NCBI RefSeq assembly: GCF_025631005.1
Contig: NZ_JAOTPL010000005.1
Span: forward strand, 62,001-126,000
DNA: 64,000 bases
From: Haoranjiania flava
GTDB taxonomy: Bacteria; Bacteroidota; Bacteroidia; Chitinophagales; Chitinophagaceae
Direction: 5' to 3'
Below, piece after piece: positions 8,805 through 16,171 of this stretch (the first letter of the stretch is position 1; each line of letters begins with the position of its first letter). Both the position numbers and the translations under genes were made by a program. The notes beneath the pieces were generated by a model that worked only from the letters and a program-made list of their open reading frames with translations, was not told the origin of the DNA and searched no databases.

Positions 8805-8918
8805 TCATATATGCGGAGATATTATCTCAGTGTACTTTTTTCTGTATTCGGCTGGAGTAAGCCCCGTAGTTTTTGAAAATAAATCCCTGAATGCCTTCGT
8901 GTCAGAATATCCAACTTC
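8805..8918 (-). pseudogene. AraC-type regulator, C-terminal fragment
   Basis: On the minus strand a short frame reads EVGYSDTKAFRDLFSKTTG then LTPAEYRKKYTE, the second helix-turn-helix and C-terminal signature of AraC/XylS regulators. It is preceded immediately by TAG (8921-8919) and ends with TGA at 8805, so only about 38 codons survive. It is a gene remnant lying directly downstream of the broken thioredoxin-like gene. Confidence 0.75.
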
Positions 8919-8934
8919 CTACAGCTTTGTGCCA

Positions 8935-9263
8935 TCACTTATTTATCTCATCAATGATCTTCATTAACTTATTAAGCTGCGCCGGAGTTAATACACCATT
9001 GTAGTGAAACAGCACCTGGTAATCCTTATCAAGCAGCACCCATGTGGCAAAAGCGATAGGTTCAGGCCAGCTTAATGCTGTTGCAAGCCATGTATGCCTG
9101 TGGATGCACCGTTTGGCTTGAAATGGTAATCCCACCCGTGGAGTTTTATGCTTTCTTTACTTTCTGCGTCAAACTCTATGTAGTAAAAGCTATCGCTCTT
9201 TTTGTAAACTTGTTGTTTTTCCGAAGCTGGTTTTTCTGCATCCGTCAGTAGCTTCTGCGGCAA
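8935..9263 (-). pseudogene. Thioredoxin-like protein, frameshifted remnant
   Basis: Two overlapping minus-strand frames make one protein when joined: 9263 to ~9080 reads KKSDSFYYIEFDAESKESIK..GWDYHFKPNGAS, and ~9080 to 8935 reads WPEPIAFATWVLLDKDYQVL..YNGVLTPAQLNKLMKIIDEI. The second half resembles the C-terminal part of thioredoxin-fold proteins (strand with a Pro-containing loop, then FHYNGVLT and a terminal helix). A stop lies just before the first frame, there is no CxxC active site, and the frames are out of register, so the gene is dead. The exact subfamily is uncertain. Confidence 0.6.
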
Positions 9264-9442
9264 ATTATACTACTGCAATTTCACCAGGAGAGAATTACAG
9301 CAATGCTAAATAATTACAACATTTATTATGGATTACAATAAACATAATAATTACAACTACTGCGGGTAAAATTATAAAATGTATGAAAGCTCGTATACAC
9401 AGAAAAGCCCTGAAACGTACTGTTTACAAGGCTTTCTATCTG
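9264..9442. other. AT-rich spacer with repeated AATTACAAC-like motifs
   Basis: Between the pseudogenes and the tRNA: several near copies of AATTACAAC/AATTACAGC (around 9291, 9311, 9334, 9350) in AT-rich sequence. No gene seen. Confidence 0.4.
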
Positions 9443-9516
9443 TGGGCCCACCTGGACTTGAACCAGGGACCACCTGATTATGAGTCAGGTGCTCTAACCA
9501 GCTGAGCTATAGGCCC
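9443..9516 (-). tRNA. tRNA with CAU anticodon, probably tRNA-Ile2 (could be Met)
   Basis: 74 nt on the minus strand fold as a full cloverleaf: acceptor GGGCCTA pairing with TGGGCCC, D arm AGCTCAGCTGGTTAGAGC, anticodon arm CCTGACTCATAATCAGG with CAT at 9482-9480, T arm CCTGGTTCAAGTCCAGG. CCA is not encoded. CAU can mean elongator Met, initiator or lysidine-modified Ile2. Acceptor pairs C4-G69 and C5-G68 match the features that TilS uses to pick tRNA-Ile2 in E. coli, and the acceptor resembles tRNA-Ile(GAU) of this phylum, so Ile2 is favoured. It is not an initiator, since the first pair G1-C72 is matched. Confidence 0.93.
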
Positions 9517-9553
9517 GGAATTTTTCAGAGTGATTCTTAAAATTCGAGGACTG

Positions 9554-9561
9554 CAAAGTTA
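9554..9561 (-). promoter_or_regulatory. Possible -7 box of the tRNA gene
   Basis: On the minus strand TAACTTTG fits TAnnTTTG and lies about 37 nt before the mature 5' end of the tRNA, leaving a short leader for processing. Confidence 0.45.
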
Positions 9562-9612
9562 ATGAAAAAATCAAATTAAATAATTTATTTTCGTCCAAAA
9601 TTTATTGGATAA

Positions 9613-10224
9613 ATGCAAAGCTTTAAAAACATTATTTTCGACCTCGGCGGCATCTTCATAGACATTCATTATCTCCGCACCAAAAAAGCATTTGAGAGCC
9701 TGGGCATAATGGATTTCGACAGTTTTTTTATGCAGCACCATTCCAACCCCCTGTTTGCCGGTTTTGAAAAAGGGCTGGTCACAGACGAAGATTTTTTTGA
9801 AGGCTTCAGAAAAGAAACAAACACCAGCCTTTCAGATGAGCAAATCACAAAAGCCTGGAATGCCATGCTCGGCGATTTCCGTAAAAGTTCCATCGACTGG
9901 CTGAAGAAAATAAGCGCAGATTACAAAGTGTTCCTGTACTCCAATACCAATCGCGTGCACCATATATTTTTTTCAAAGCTGTTTGCTGATACCATTGGCG
10001 GCACCTTGGAAAGCCTTTTTGAAAAAGCTTATTTTTCGCATGAATTGCACCATCGTAAACCTGACGCTGCGGGCTTCTTGGCCATTTTACAGCAACAGGG
10101 CCTTGCTGCCGGAGAAACGCTGTTTATAGACGATACACCCATCAATGTAGAAGCTGCATCGGCGCTGGGCATGCATACCATTCTCCTGCAAAGCCCGATG
10201 CGCGTGGAAGATATAAAGCTGTAG
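9613..10224 (+). CDS. HAD-superfamily hydrolase (YihX-like)
   Basis: A 203-residue cytosolic phosphatase-type protein. Motif I is IIFDLGGIFIDI, where the nucleophile Asp is residue 10 and the second catalytic acid position is altered (GG rather than GV/GT with D two residues on). Motif II is LYSNTNRVH, and the last motif is LFIDDTPINVEAASALGM. The cap region includes ESLGIMDFDSFF. This fits the HAD IA group that includes YihX (alpha-D-glucose-1-phosphate phosphatase), but substrate cannot be told. It converges on the DUF4834 gene with only 2 bp between stops. Confidence 0.9.
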   Translation: MQSFKNIIFDLGGIFIDIHYLRTKKAFESLGIMDFDSFFMQHHSNPLFAGFEKGLVTDEDFFEGFRKETNTSLSDEQITKAWNAMLGDFRKSSIDWLKKISADYKVFLYSNTNRVHHIFFSKLFADTIGGTLESLFEKAYFSHELHHRKPDAAGFLAILQQQGLAAGETLFIDDTPINVEAASALGMHTILLQSPMRVEDIKL

Positions 10225-10226
10225 AA

Positions 10227-10448
10227 TTAATCCTTCACCTCTTCAAACTCAATGTATTCGCCCTTGTCAGCAGGCTTGTGCGGAATGTTTTGATTGCTGT
10301 TGTCTGTAGCGCTGTGACCACTTTGCTGTGATTGCATCTCGCGCACTTTCCTCTTTACTTCAGCAGTCGTGCGCATTACAGGAAGCACAAAACCAACCGT
10401 GAAGCGGTAAACAAAGTATAAGAAGATGGCCAATAGTATGTATCCCAT
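10227..10448 (-). CDS. DUF4834 family small membrane protein
   Basis: A 73-residue protein starting MGYILLAIFLYFVYRF: one N-terminal membrane helix (2-25), then a basic stretch (AEVKRKVREMQ), a Gln/Ser/Asn-rich linker and a conserved acidic end GEYIEFEEVKD. This layout matches DUF4834, a small family of unknown function in Bacteroidota. A longer frame reaches 10505, but the ATG at 10448 puts the membrane helix at the N-terminus as in relatives. Confidence 0.8.
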   Translation of the reverse strand: MGYILLAIFLYFVYRFTVGFVLPVMRTTAEVKRKVREMQSQQSGHSATDNSNQNIPHKPADKGEYIEFEEVKD

Positions 10449-10545
10449 GTTTACAAATTTACTTCTCTTTGTACAATTATCGTTGATCTGCACTAAGATT
10501 AACAAAAGAGTTTCCTGTGTGGCTCAAACATTCAGCCACTTTGAA

Positions 10546-10553
10546 TAGCTTTG
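10546..10553 (+). promoter_or_regulatory. -7 box 5 nt before the TonB-dependent receptor start
   Basis: TAGCTTTG fits TAnnTTTG and is separated from the ATG at 10559 by only 5 nt (CAATT). Transcription would begin at or beside the start codon, implying a leaderless mRNA. No clear -33 element seen. Confidence 0.45.
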
Positions 10554-10558
10554 CAATT

Positions 10559-12622
10559 ATGCAGCCATCTTTTCCTAAAATACTGATTTTTGTCTTATTA
10601 TCTGCTGTTTCACAAAAGGCGTTGGCACAGGAAATTGACAGTGCGGAGTTGGCAGATATCAAAGTCACAGGCTACATCAACCGGCAGGCTGTATTGCATA
10701 TCCCCGGCGCGGTAAATGTGGTGGATACCGCACAAATGAATGCCCTCACCGGCAACACGCTGCTGCCCGCTCTGAATGCCTTGCCCGGCATTCGCATGGA
10801 AGAGCGTTCGCCTGCAAGCTACAGGCTTTCCCTGCGCGGCAGCCTGATGCGTTCGCCTTTTGGGGTGCGCAATGTAAAGGTGTACCTGCGCCATTTTCCC
10901 CTGACCGACGCAGGAGGCAATACCTACCTGAATATCCTTAGCAGGAATGCAGTAGAAAATATAGAAGTGCTCAAAGGCCCAGATGGCAGCCTCTTTGGCG
11001 CAAACTCCGGCGGTGTGGTGATTTTAAATCCTGATACGGATAACTTTCCGGACCAGGTAAAAGCAGAGGTGCGCACCGGTTCTTTTAATTTGTTTGAGGA
11101 AAATATACTATGGAGAAAAAACGCCGGAGGCCACACGCTGCGTGTGACACAGAGCTATGAATCTGCTGACAACTACAGGGTGAACAGTGCCGCTAAAAGA
11201 TTTTTTGTTGATGTACACGACCGGTGGAGATATGCCAAAAACAGGGAGCTCGAGCTGCTGGCGCTCTATTCACGTTTGCAGTATCAAACACCGGGCGGGC
11301 TTACACAGGAGCAGATGCAAAAAGACCCGTGGCAGGCACGCCCGGCTACGAAAACTATGCCCGGCTCGGCAGAACAAAAAACAGGCACAGTGAATAAATA
11401 TATGTTCGGCGGCCTCTCGCACAAAACAGATTTCTCTGAAAATCTCTCTCATCTGGTGGCGCTGTTTGCAGGCAATGCAGACTACATGAACAGGTTTATC
11501 ACCAATGACGAAACCCGCGATGAGCCTACGTTTGGCTGGCGCAGCTATTTTACATACAGTGCTAAAACTTCAGTGTCGGGGAATTTTAACTGGAAATATA
11601 CCCTGGGTACGGAAGGCGCACACACCAGGGTAAAGATCGCCAATTATGACAACAACAAAGGTGAAGCAGGAAATTTACAATCTGCCGCTGACATTAATAC
11701 GCTGCAGCATTTTTATTTCAATAAAATTGACCTGTCATTTAACGGCAGGCTGTTTGTTGAAGCAGCCGTAAGCCTTAATTTTTATAAATATTTTTTCAAA
11801 GACACAGGCATCACCAAAAGCTTTGCGCCGCAATGGATGCCACGCGCGGCTTTCAGCTATGCGCTTGCAAGCAACTTCATCTGGCGGGGTTCGCTAAGTA
11901 AAGGCTATTCGCCGCCCACAACTGCAGAGATCCGCCCTTCGGACAATAAAATATATGATCAGCTTAATCCGGAGCATGGCTGGAACTACGAAAGCGGTTT
12001 CCGGCTAAACCTGCTGAACGGCAGGTTATTTGTTGATGCTTCTGTATTTCACTTCGGCCTGCACGATGCGATTGTGCGGCGTACAAATGAAGGTGGCGCC
12101 GAGTATTTTGTAAATGCTGGCAGTACAAAGCAGACAGGTATGGAAGCCTGGATGAATTATAAGCTCATAACGCCAGCTCAGCAATTGTTTGTAAAGAAAC
12201 TGCACGTCAGCGCTGCATTCACCCGAAGCTTTTTCAGGTTTGCAGAGTATGTGTATGACGATAAAAATTATGCCGGCAACCTGATGACCGGTGTGCCCAA
12301 AACTATGCTGTCCAATACGCTGGCGGCAGATTTTCCTGCAAACCTGTCTTTATCGGTTTACTACAACTATACCTCATCACTGCCGCTGAATGATGCCAAC
12401 GATGCGTTCGCAAAGCCGTATCACCTGCTGCAGGTAAAAGCAGGGAAAACTTTCCTGCTGAATAAATCATCTGTAACCCTGCATGTAGGAGCAGATAACC
12501 TGCTGAATGCAAGCTACAGCCTGGGCAACGACCTCAATGCGTTTGGGAAAAGGTATTACAATCCGGCAGCGCCCTGGAATTATTGGGTGGGCGTGGTATG
12601 GAAAGCAGGTACAAAAAAATAG
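10559..12622 (+). CDS. TonB-dependent outer-membrane receptor
   Basis: A 687-residue receptor. Signal peptide 1-24 (ISAVSQKALAQ-like end), then a plug domain: DIKVTGYINRQAVLHIPGAV, NALPGIRMEERSPASYRLSLRGS, and NAVENIEVLKGPDGSLFGANSGGVV, the standard plug end. A barrel follows, with the late motif NLLNASYSLGNDLNAFGKRYYNPAAPWNYWVGVVW. There is no N-terminal carboxypeptidase-like domain and no SusD partner, so it is more like siderophore/cobalamin/metal receptors than glycan SusC. Substrate is unknown. The ATG at 10559 was chosen because it gives the signal peptide and follows the -7 box; an upstream in-frame ATG at 10517 precedes that box. Energised by the ExbB/ExbD/TonB set at 43-46 kb. Confidence 0.93.
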   Translation: MQPSFPKILIFVLLSAVSQKALAQEIDSAELADIKVTGYINRQAVLHIPGAVNVVDTAQMNALTGNTLLPALNALPGIRMEERSPASYRLSLRGSLMRSPFGVRNVKVYLRHFPLTDAGGNTYLNILSRNAVENIEVLKGPDGSLFGANSGGVVILNPDTDNFPDQVKAEVRTGSFNLFEENILWRKNAGGHTLRVTQSYESADNYRVNSAAKRFFVDVHDRWRYAKNRELELLALYSRLQYQTPGGLTQEQMQKDPWQARPATKTMPGSAEQKTGTVNKYMFGGLSHKTDFSENLSHLVALFAGNADYMNRFITNDETRDEPTFGWRSYFTYSAKTSVSGNFNWKYTLGTEGAHTRVKIANYDNNKGEAGNLQSAADINTLQHFYFNKIDLSFNGRLFVEAAVSLNFYKYFFKDTGITKSFAPQWMPRAAFSYALASNFIWRGSLSKGYSPPTTAEIRPSDNKIYDQLNPEHGWNYESGFRLNLLNGRLFVDASVFHFGLHDAIVRRTNEGGAEYFVNAGSTKQTGMEAWMNYKLITPAQQLFVKKLHVSAAFTRSFFRFAEYVYDDKNYAGNLMTGVPKTMLSNTLAADFPANLSLSVYYNYTSSLPLNDANDAFAKPYHLLQVKAGKTFLLNKSSVTLHVGADNLLNASYSLGNDLNAFGKRYYNPAAPWNYWVGVVWKAGTKK

Positions 12623-12645
12623 CCGCAATATATGCAGCTATTTTC
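12613..12645. terminator. Bidirectional terminator between the receptor and rplL
   Basis: Stem ATAGC-c-GCA / TGC-a-GCTAT (12619-12641) flanked by A7 on the left and T4 on the right. It sits where the + strand receptor and the - strand ribosomal operon converge and could end both. Confidence 0.65.
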
Positions 12646-12696
12646 TTGAATATCGGAATAAACCATTTCTTGAATAGTTTACTTAATCAGGTGAAA

Positions 12697-13074
12697 TTAT
12701 TTAATTTCAACTTCAGCGCCTGCTTCTTTCAGTTTAGCAGCAACTTCGTCAGCTTCAGCTTTAGAAACGCCTTCTTTGATTGGTTTTGGAGCGCCATCAA
12801 CTAATTCTTTAGCTTCTTTAAGGCCTAAACCGGTGATGTCTTTTACTACTTTCACAACACCCAATTTAGCAGCGCCTGCACTTGTAAGAACTACGTCAAA
12901 AGAAGTTTTTTCTTCTGCAGCAGCAGCGCCTCCGCCGGCAGCAGGTCCTGCTACAGCTACAGCAGCAGCTGCAGGCTCAATGCCGTACTCGTCTTTAAGG
13001 ATTTGTGCTAATTCATTAACCTCTTTTACAGTAAGGTTTACTAACTGTTCAGCAAATTGTTTTAAGTCTGCCAT
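12697..13074 (-). CDS. rplL: 50S ribosomal protein L7/L12
   Basis: 125 residues. N-terminal dimerisation helix region (LKQFAEQLVNLTVKEVNELA), Ala/Gly hinge ~33-55, and the C-terminal factor-binding domain with KTSFDVVLTSAGAAKLGVVK and GLGLKEAKELVDGAPKPIKE. It forms the ribosomal stalk that recruits translation GTPases. Last gene of rplK-A-J-L; unusually rpoB does not follow, a convergent receptor gene does. Confidence 0.98.
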   Translation of the reverse strand: MADLKQFAEQLVNLTVKEVNELAQILKDEYGIEPAAAAVAVAGPAAGGGAAAAEEKTSFDVVLTSAGAAKLGVVKVVKDITGLGLKEAKELVDGAPKPIKEGVSKAEADEVAAKLKEAGAEVEIK

Positions 13075-13093
13075 GATTTTTTTACTTTTTAAA

Positions 13094-13161
13094 CCGCCTT
13101 CATATTCACCGTGTGAATCCGGCGGGTGATGATTGATTTTTCCTCCACTTAAGCCCGGAGG
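13094..13161 (-). promoter_or_regulatory. Two hairpins in the rplJ-rplL intergenic space
   Basis: The 101 bp between rplJ and rplL can form CCTCC-N10-GGAGG (13142-13161) just after the rplJ stop, and a longer stem joining CCGCC/GGCGG and ATTCAC/GTGAAT with an internal loop (13094-13125). Neither is followed by a T run in the transcript, so they look like processing or translation-control structures, perhaps setting the higher L12 level; this role is inferred. Confidence 0.5.
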
Positions 13162-13175
13162 ATTAGGCTGTATGT

Positions 13176-13709
13176 TTACGCTTCCTGTGGAGCGCGTTCT
13201 TCCAAAGCTTTGATAAGGCCTGCAAGTTTGCTGCCGGCGTTCAGGCCGCTGATAACATTCTTGGCAGGAGACTGCAACAAGCCGATGATTTCACCGATAA
13301 GCTCGTCTTTGCCTTTGATGGTTTTCAGTGTCTGCAACTGATCGTCGCCTACGTATACGCTTCCGTCGAGGAAAGCTGCTTTCAGCACAGGTTTTTCGCC
13401 TTTTTCCTTACGGAAATCGCTGATGATGATGGCGGGATCTTTTGCATTGTTGGAAAACATCAGTGCGGTTACATTGTGCAAAGAATCAAATACGCCTGCA
13501 TATCTTTCAGCATCCAGTGATTCCAACGCTTTTTTAATCAAAGTGTTTTTAGCCACTTTCATTTCAACTTCCTTATCGAAGCAGGCGCGGCGGAGCTGGC
13601 CGATCTGGCTCACTGTAAGCGCTTCTGTATTGGTGATGTAGAAGTTGGTATATTGAGAGAACTTTTCTTTCAAAAGTTCGATCACTTCATTTTTTTGTTC
13701 TTTAGTCAT
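13176..13709 (-). CDS. rplJ: 50S ribosomal protein L10
   Basis: 177 residues; anchors L7/L12 dimers on the ribosome. Seen: MTKEQKNEVIELLKEKF, YFITNTEALTVSQIGQLRRA-type core (YITNTEALTVSQ), VAKNTLIKKAL, and the C-terminal helix NVISGLNAGSKLAGLIKALEER that binds L12. It starts 12 bp after rplA, so is co-transcribed. Length is normal. Confidence 0.97.
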   Translation of the reverse strand: MTKEQKNEVIELLKEKFSQYTNFYITNTEALTVSQIGQLRRACFDKEVEMKVAKNTLIKKALESLDAERYAGVFDSLHNVTALMFSNNAKDPAIIISDFRKEKGEKPVLKAAFLDGSVYVGDDQLQTLKTIKGKDELIGEIIGLLQSPAKNVISGLNAGSKLAGLIKALEERAPQEA

Positions 13710-13721
13710 TTCTCGGAAATT

Positions 13722-14417
13722 TTAGTGTTGAACAGATTTGGTATCTACTGCAATGCCCGGGCTCATAGTGCTTGCAACACTAACGCTTTTTACGTAAGTA
13801 CCTTTAGCGGCAGTTGGTTTTAGTTTCATCAAAGCATTGATCAGCTCCTGGCAGTTTTCAACTATTTTTTCAGGAGTGAAAGAAACACGGCCGATTGATG
13901 CGTGTACTATACCTGCTTTATCTACTTTAAAAGCAATTTTACCACCTTTTACTTCGTTTACCGCAGCTGCCACATCGTTGGTTACAGTGCCTGTTTTAGG
14001 GTTGGGCATCAGGTTTCTTGGGCCTAATACTTTACCAAGACGCCCAATCTTAGGCATTACAGAAGGAGTAGCGATGATCACGTCTACATCAGTCCATCCG
14101 CTGTCGATCTTAGCAATGTATTCATCCAGTCCTACATAGTCGGCGCCTGCAGCAGTTGCATCCGCTTCTTTATCCGGCGTGCATAAAACCAGTACAGATT
14201 TGGTTTTACCTGTACCATGCGGAAGGGTTACGGTGCCGCGTACCTGCTGGTCAGCTTTCCTGGGGTCTACGCCCAGGCGTACATGCAAGTCAACAGAACT
14301 GTCGAACTTGGTTGTGTTCACTTCTTTTACCAATGCAGAAGCTTCGGCAAGAGTATATAATTTGTTCTTTTCTATTTTCGCTTCAGCGACTTTTCTTTTT
14401 TTGGAAATTTTTGCCAT
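13722..14417 (-). CDS. rplA: 50S ribosomal protein L1
   Basis: 231 residues. Family signatures present: VDLHVRLGVDPRKADQQVRG, TVTLPHGTGK, VIATPSVMPKIGRLGKVLGP and RNLMPNPKTGTVTNDV. It binds 23S rRNA at the L1 stalk and in other bacteria represses its own operon by binding the leader. It lies 25 bp after rplK. Confidence 0.98.
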   Translation of the reverse strand: MAKISKKRKVAEAKIEKNKLYTLAEASALVKEVNTTKFDSSVDLHVRLGVDPRKADQQVRGTVTLPHGTGKTKSVLVLCTPDKEADATAAGADYVGLDEYIAKIDSGWTDVDVIIATPSVMPKIGRLGKVLGPRNLMPNPKTGTVTNDVAAAVNEVKGGKIAFKVDKAGIVHASIGRVSFTPEKIVENCQELINALMKLKPTAAKGTYVKSVSVASTMSPGIAVDTKSVQH

Positions 14418-14442
14418 CTCAAATTAGTTTTAAGGATTAATA

Positions 14443-14886
14443 TTAATTTTCCCAGGGAGCGGCGCCTTCCACTGTTATTCCCAGGCTGCGGGCAGTACCG
14501 GCTACCAGTTTCATCGCGCTTTCCAGCGTAAAGCAGTTAAGATCGGGCATTTTGTCCTTAGCGATCTCTTCTACCTGTGCCCAGGTAACCTTGCCTACTT
14601 TGTTGCGATTGCTTTCCTTAGAACCTTTTTGAATTTTGGCTGCTTCCATCAGTTGGATAGCTGCAGGAGCAGTTTTGATAACGAAGTCGAAAGACTTGTC
14701 AGAATAAACCGTGATAACTACAGGAAGTACTTTTCCTGGTTTGTCCTGGGTTCTTGCATTGAATTGTTTGCAGAACTCCATAATGTTCACACCTTTGGAA
14801 CCTAAGGCAGGCCCTACCGGTGGTGCAGGGTTGGCTTGTCCGCCCTTTACCTGCAACTTTACGAAACCTGAGATTTCTTTTGCCAT
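14443..14886 (-). CDS. rplK: 50S ribosomal protein L11
   Basis: 147 residues starting MAKEISGFVKLQVKGGQANP, followed by PAPPVGPALGSKGVNIMEFC, the Pro-rich N-terminal domain, and C-terminal GTARSLGITVEG. Forms the GTPase-associated centre with 23S rRNA. A longer frame to 14940 exists, but it would run through the GC-rich leader hairpin; MAKE at 14886 is the family start. First gene of this ribosomal cluster; secE and nusG are not upstream. Confidence 0.98.
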   Translation of the reverse strand: MAKEISGFVKLQVKGGQANPAPPVGPALGSKGVNIMEFCKQFNARTQDKPGKVLPVVITVYSDKSFDFVIKTAPAAIQLMEAAKIQKGSKESNRNKVGKVTWAQVEEIAKDKMPDLNCFTLESAMKLVAGTARSLGITVEGAAPWEN

Positions 14887-14910
14887 TTTAATTAATTTTT
14901 TGGTGATAAC

Positions 14911-14929
14911 GTCCCGCCCGGGGCGAGAC
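14911..14929 (-). promoter_or_regulatory. GC-rich leader hairpin of the L11 operon
   Basis: In the rplK leader GTCTCG and CGGGAC (with extra CG pairs possible) form a very GC-rich hairpin ~25 nt before the start codon, in otherwise AT-rich surroundings. It could be the autoregulatory L1-binding or an RNA-stability element; this is inferred from position only. Confidence 0.4.
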
Positions 14930-14969
14930 TCCCAATACAATATTTCTTATAAAGAACTATTTGGGGCTG

Positions 14970-14977
14970 CAAAGGTA
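14970..14977 (-). promoter_or_regulatory. -7 box of the rplK operon
   Basis: TACCTTTG on the minus strand matches TAnnTTTG, giving a leader of about 77 nt to rplK. It supports rplK as first gene of its own transcription unit. Confidence 0.5.
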
Positions 14978-15010
14978 ATCAATTCAGGGTAAATGACAAA
15001 TATTTTTATA

Positions 15011-15496
15011 TCAATATTTGCCAATGCGTACGTTGGCAGTCAGCAGTTTCCTGATTTCCGAAGCCTGCACGCTGCTCATGTCATCTTTCGGTATCAGGAA
15101 GAATGCTCTTTTATTAAAATAAAGATGGAAGAAGTGCGGTGTTTCAAAGAAGTTGGAAAAACGGTTCCATTCCCATTCCGACCTGCCGCGCGCATTTTCA
15201 ATGCTGATATATTGTGGTGTAAAGCCCGCTGCAAAGCTGTCGCGGAAAGTGTTTTTAGATTTTTTGTAAATAATAAGCGGCAGGAGGTAAAAAACCACTA
15301 TAAAAAAAGCCATCCAGATAAAAGAAGCCAGCAGGAATATCTGGGGATGTATTTTTTTCATAAAAAGAAATACGCCTGCCAGCACGGAAAATACAATCGT
15401 GATCACCGCCAATATTTTAATCTCCGGGCGCGAAATAAAATGATAGCGTAGCGCCTGTATCACTTTTTTCTTATCATAATTAAAAAGTATCTGCAT
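15011..15496 (-). CDS. YcxB-like membrane protein
   Basis: 161 residues with two adjacent membrane helices (~28-48 and ~54-74), separated by MKKIHPQIF. The C-terminal domain holds IENARGRSEWEWNRFSNFFETPHFFHLYFNKRAFFLIPKD, the pattern of the YcxB family (an Arg/Ser-Trp-x-x-hydrophobic signature). Function in the family is unknown. It diverges from the nuo operon. Confidence 0.75.
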   Translation of the reverse strand: MQILFNYDKKKVIQALRYHFISRPEIKILAVITIVFSVLAGVFLFMKKIHPQIFLLASFIWMAFFIVVFYLLPLIIYKKSKNTFRDSFAAGFTPQYISIENARGRSEWEWNRFSNFFETPHFFHLYFNKRAFFLIPKDDMSSVQASEIRKLLTANVRIGKY

Positions 15497-15681
15497 ATGC
15501 CGCTCTTATCGAAAAATAAGTTACAAATAGAGGCATTTATTTCGAAGAAATCAAAAATTTTTCGAATACTGTTTACGATCTTAAAATCCCATGCGCCAAA
15601 AGCGCGCTAATTTTGAAGGTTGTTTGTTTTTTCAGCAACTACAAAGGGCATCAAAAAATAGTTATTGATAAGGAATTTTAC

Positions 15682-15689
15682 TACTTTTG
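15682..15689 (+). promoter_or_regulatory. -7 box of the nuo operon
   Basis: TACTTTTG fits TAnnTTTG, 29 nt before the nuoA ATG at 15719. Its position inside the longer nuoA frame argues for the downstream start. Confidence 0.5.
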
Positions 15690-15718
15690 CACATAATCTT
15701 ATTCCGAAATTAGCACTT

Positions 15719-16138
15719 ATGCAGCTATTGAATATTCTTTTATTACAGGCGGCGCAAACACAGCAGGCTTCAGGCACATCGGCGGAGTATATTCCCATTG
15801 TAGTGCATATTCTTTTTGCCCTGGCTTTTGTGGCGATACTGGTCTGGATATCGCACCTTTTGGGGCCCAAAAGGCCTACTGAAGTAAAGCTTGAAACTTT
15901 TGCCGGCGGCTTAAAAGAGCACCACGGCCACGCAAGGCAGCCGGTATCTGTAAAATACTTCCTGGTGGCTATTTTATTTGTGTTGTTCGACGTGGAAGTG
16001 ATTTTCTTTTACCCCTATGCCGTGAACTTTAAAGCGCTTGGCTGGCAGGGCTTTATCACTGTATTGATATTTGTAAGCCTGTTTATAACCGGGTTGATTT
16101 ATTTGTATAAGAAAGGTGCGCTGAATTGGGAAGATTAA
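15719..16138 (+). CDS. nuoA: NADH-quinone oxidoreductase subunit A
   Basis: 139 residues, three membrane helices (about 23-45, 75-98, 103-127). Family motifs: ETFAGGLKEHHGHA and KYFLVAILFVLFDVEVIFFYPYAV, the latter carrying the conserved DVE acidic pair in helix 2. The longer frame to 15665 was not used, since the -7 box lies inside it. First gene of a complete nuoA-N operon encoding proton-pumping complex I. Confidence 0.95.
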   Translation: MQLLNILLLQAAQTQQASGTSAEYIPIVVHILFALAFVAILVWISHLLGPKRPTEVKLETFAGGLKEHHGHARQPVSVKYFLVAILFVLFDVEVIFFYPYAVNFKALGWQGFITVLIFVSLFITGLIYLYKKGALNWED

Positions 16139-16171
16139 TATTGAATGAATCAAAACTAAGGAGAAAAAATT

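Noticed and set aside
10517..10558. Upstream start for the receptor
   Set aside because: It precedes the -7 box and would put 14 residues before the signal peptide.
14887..14940. N-terminal extension of L11
   Set aside because: It reads through the leader hairpin; L11 proteins start at MAKE.
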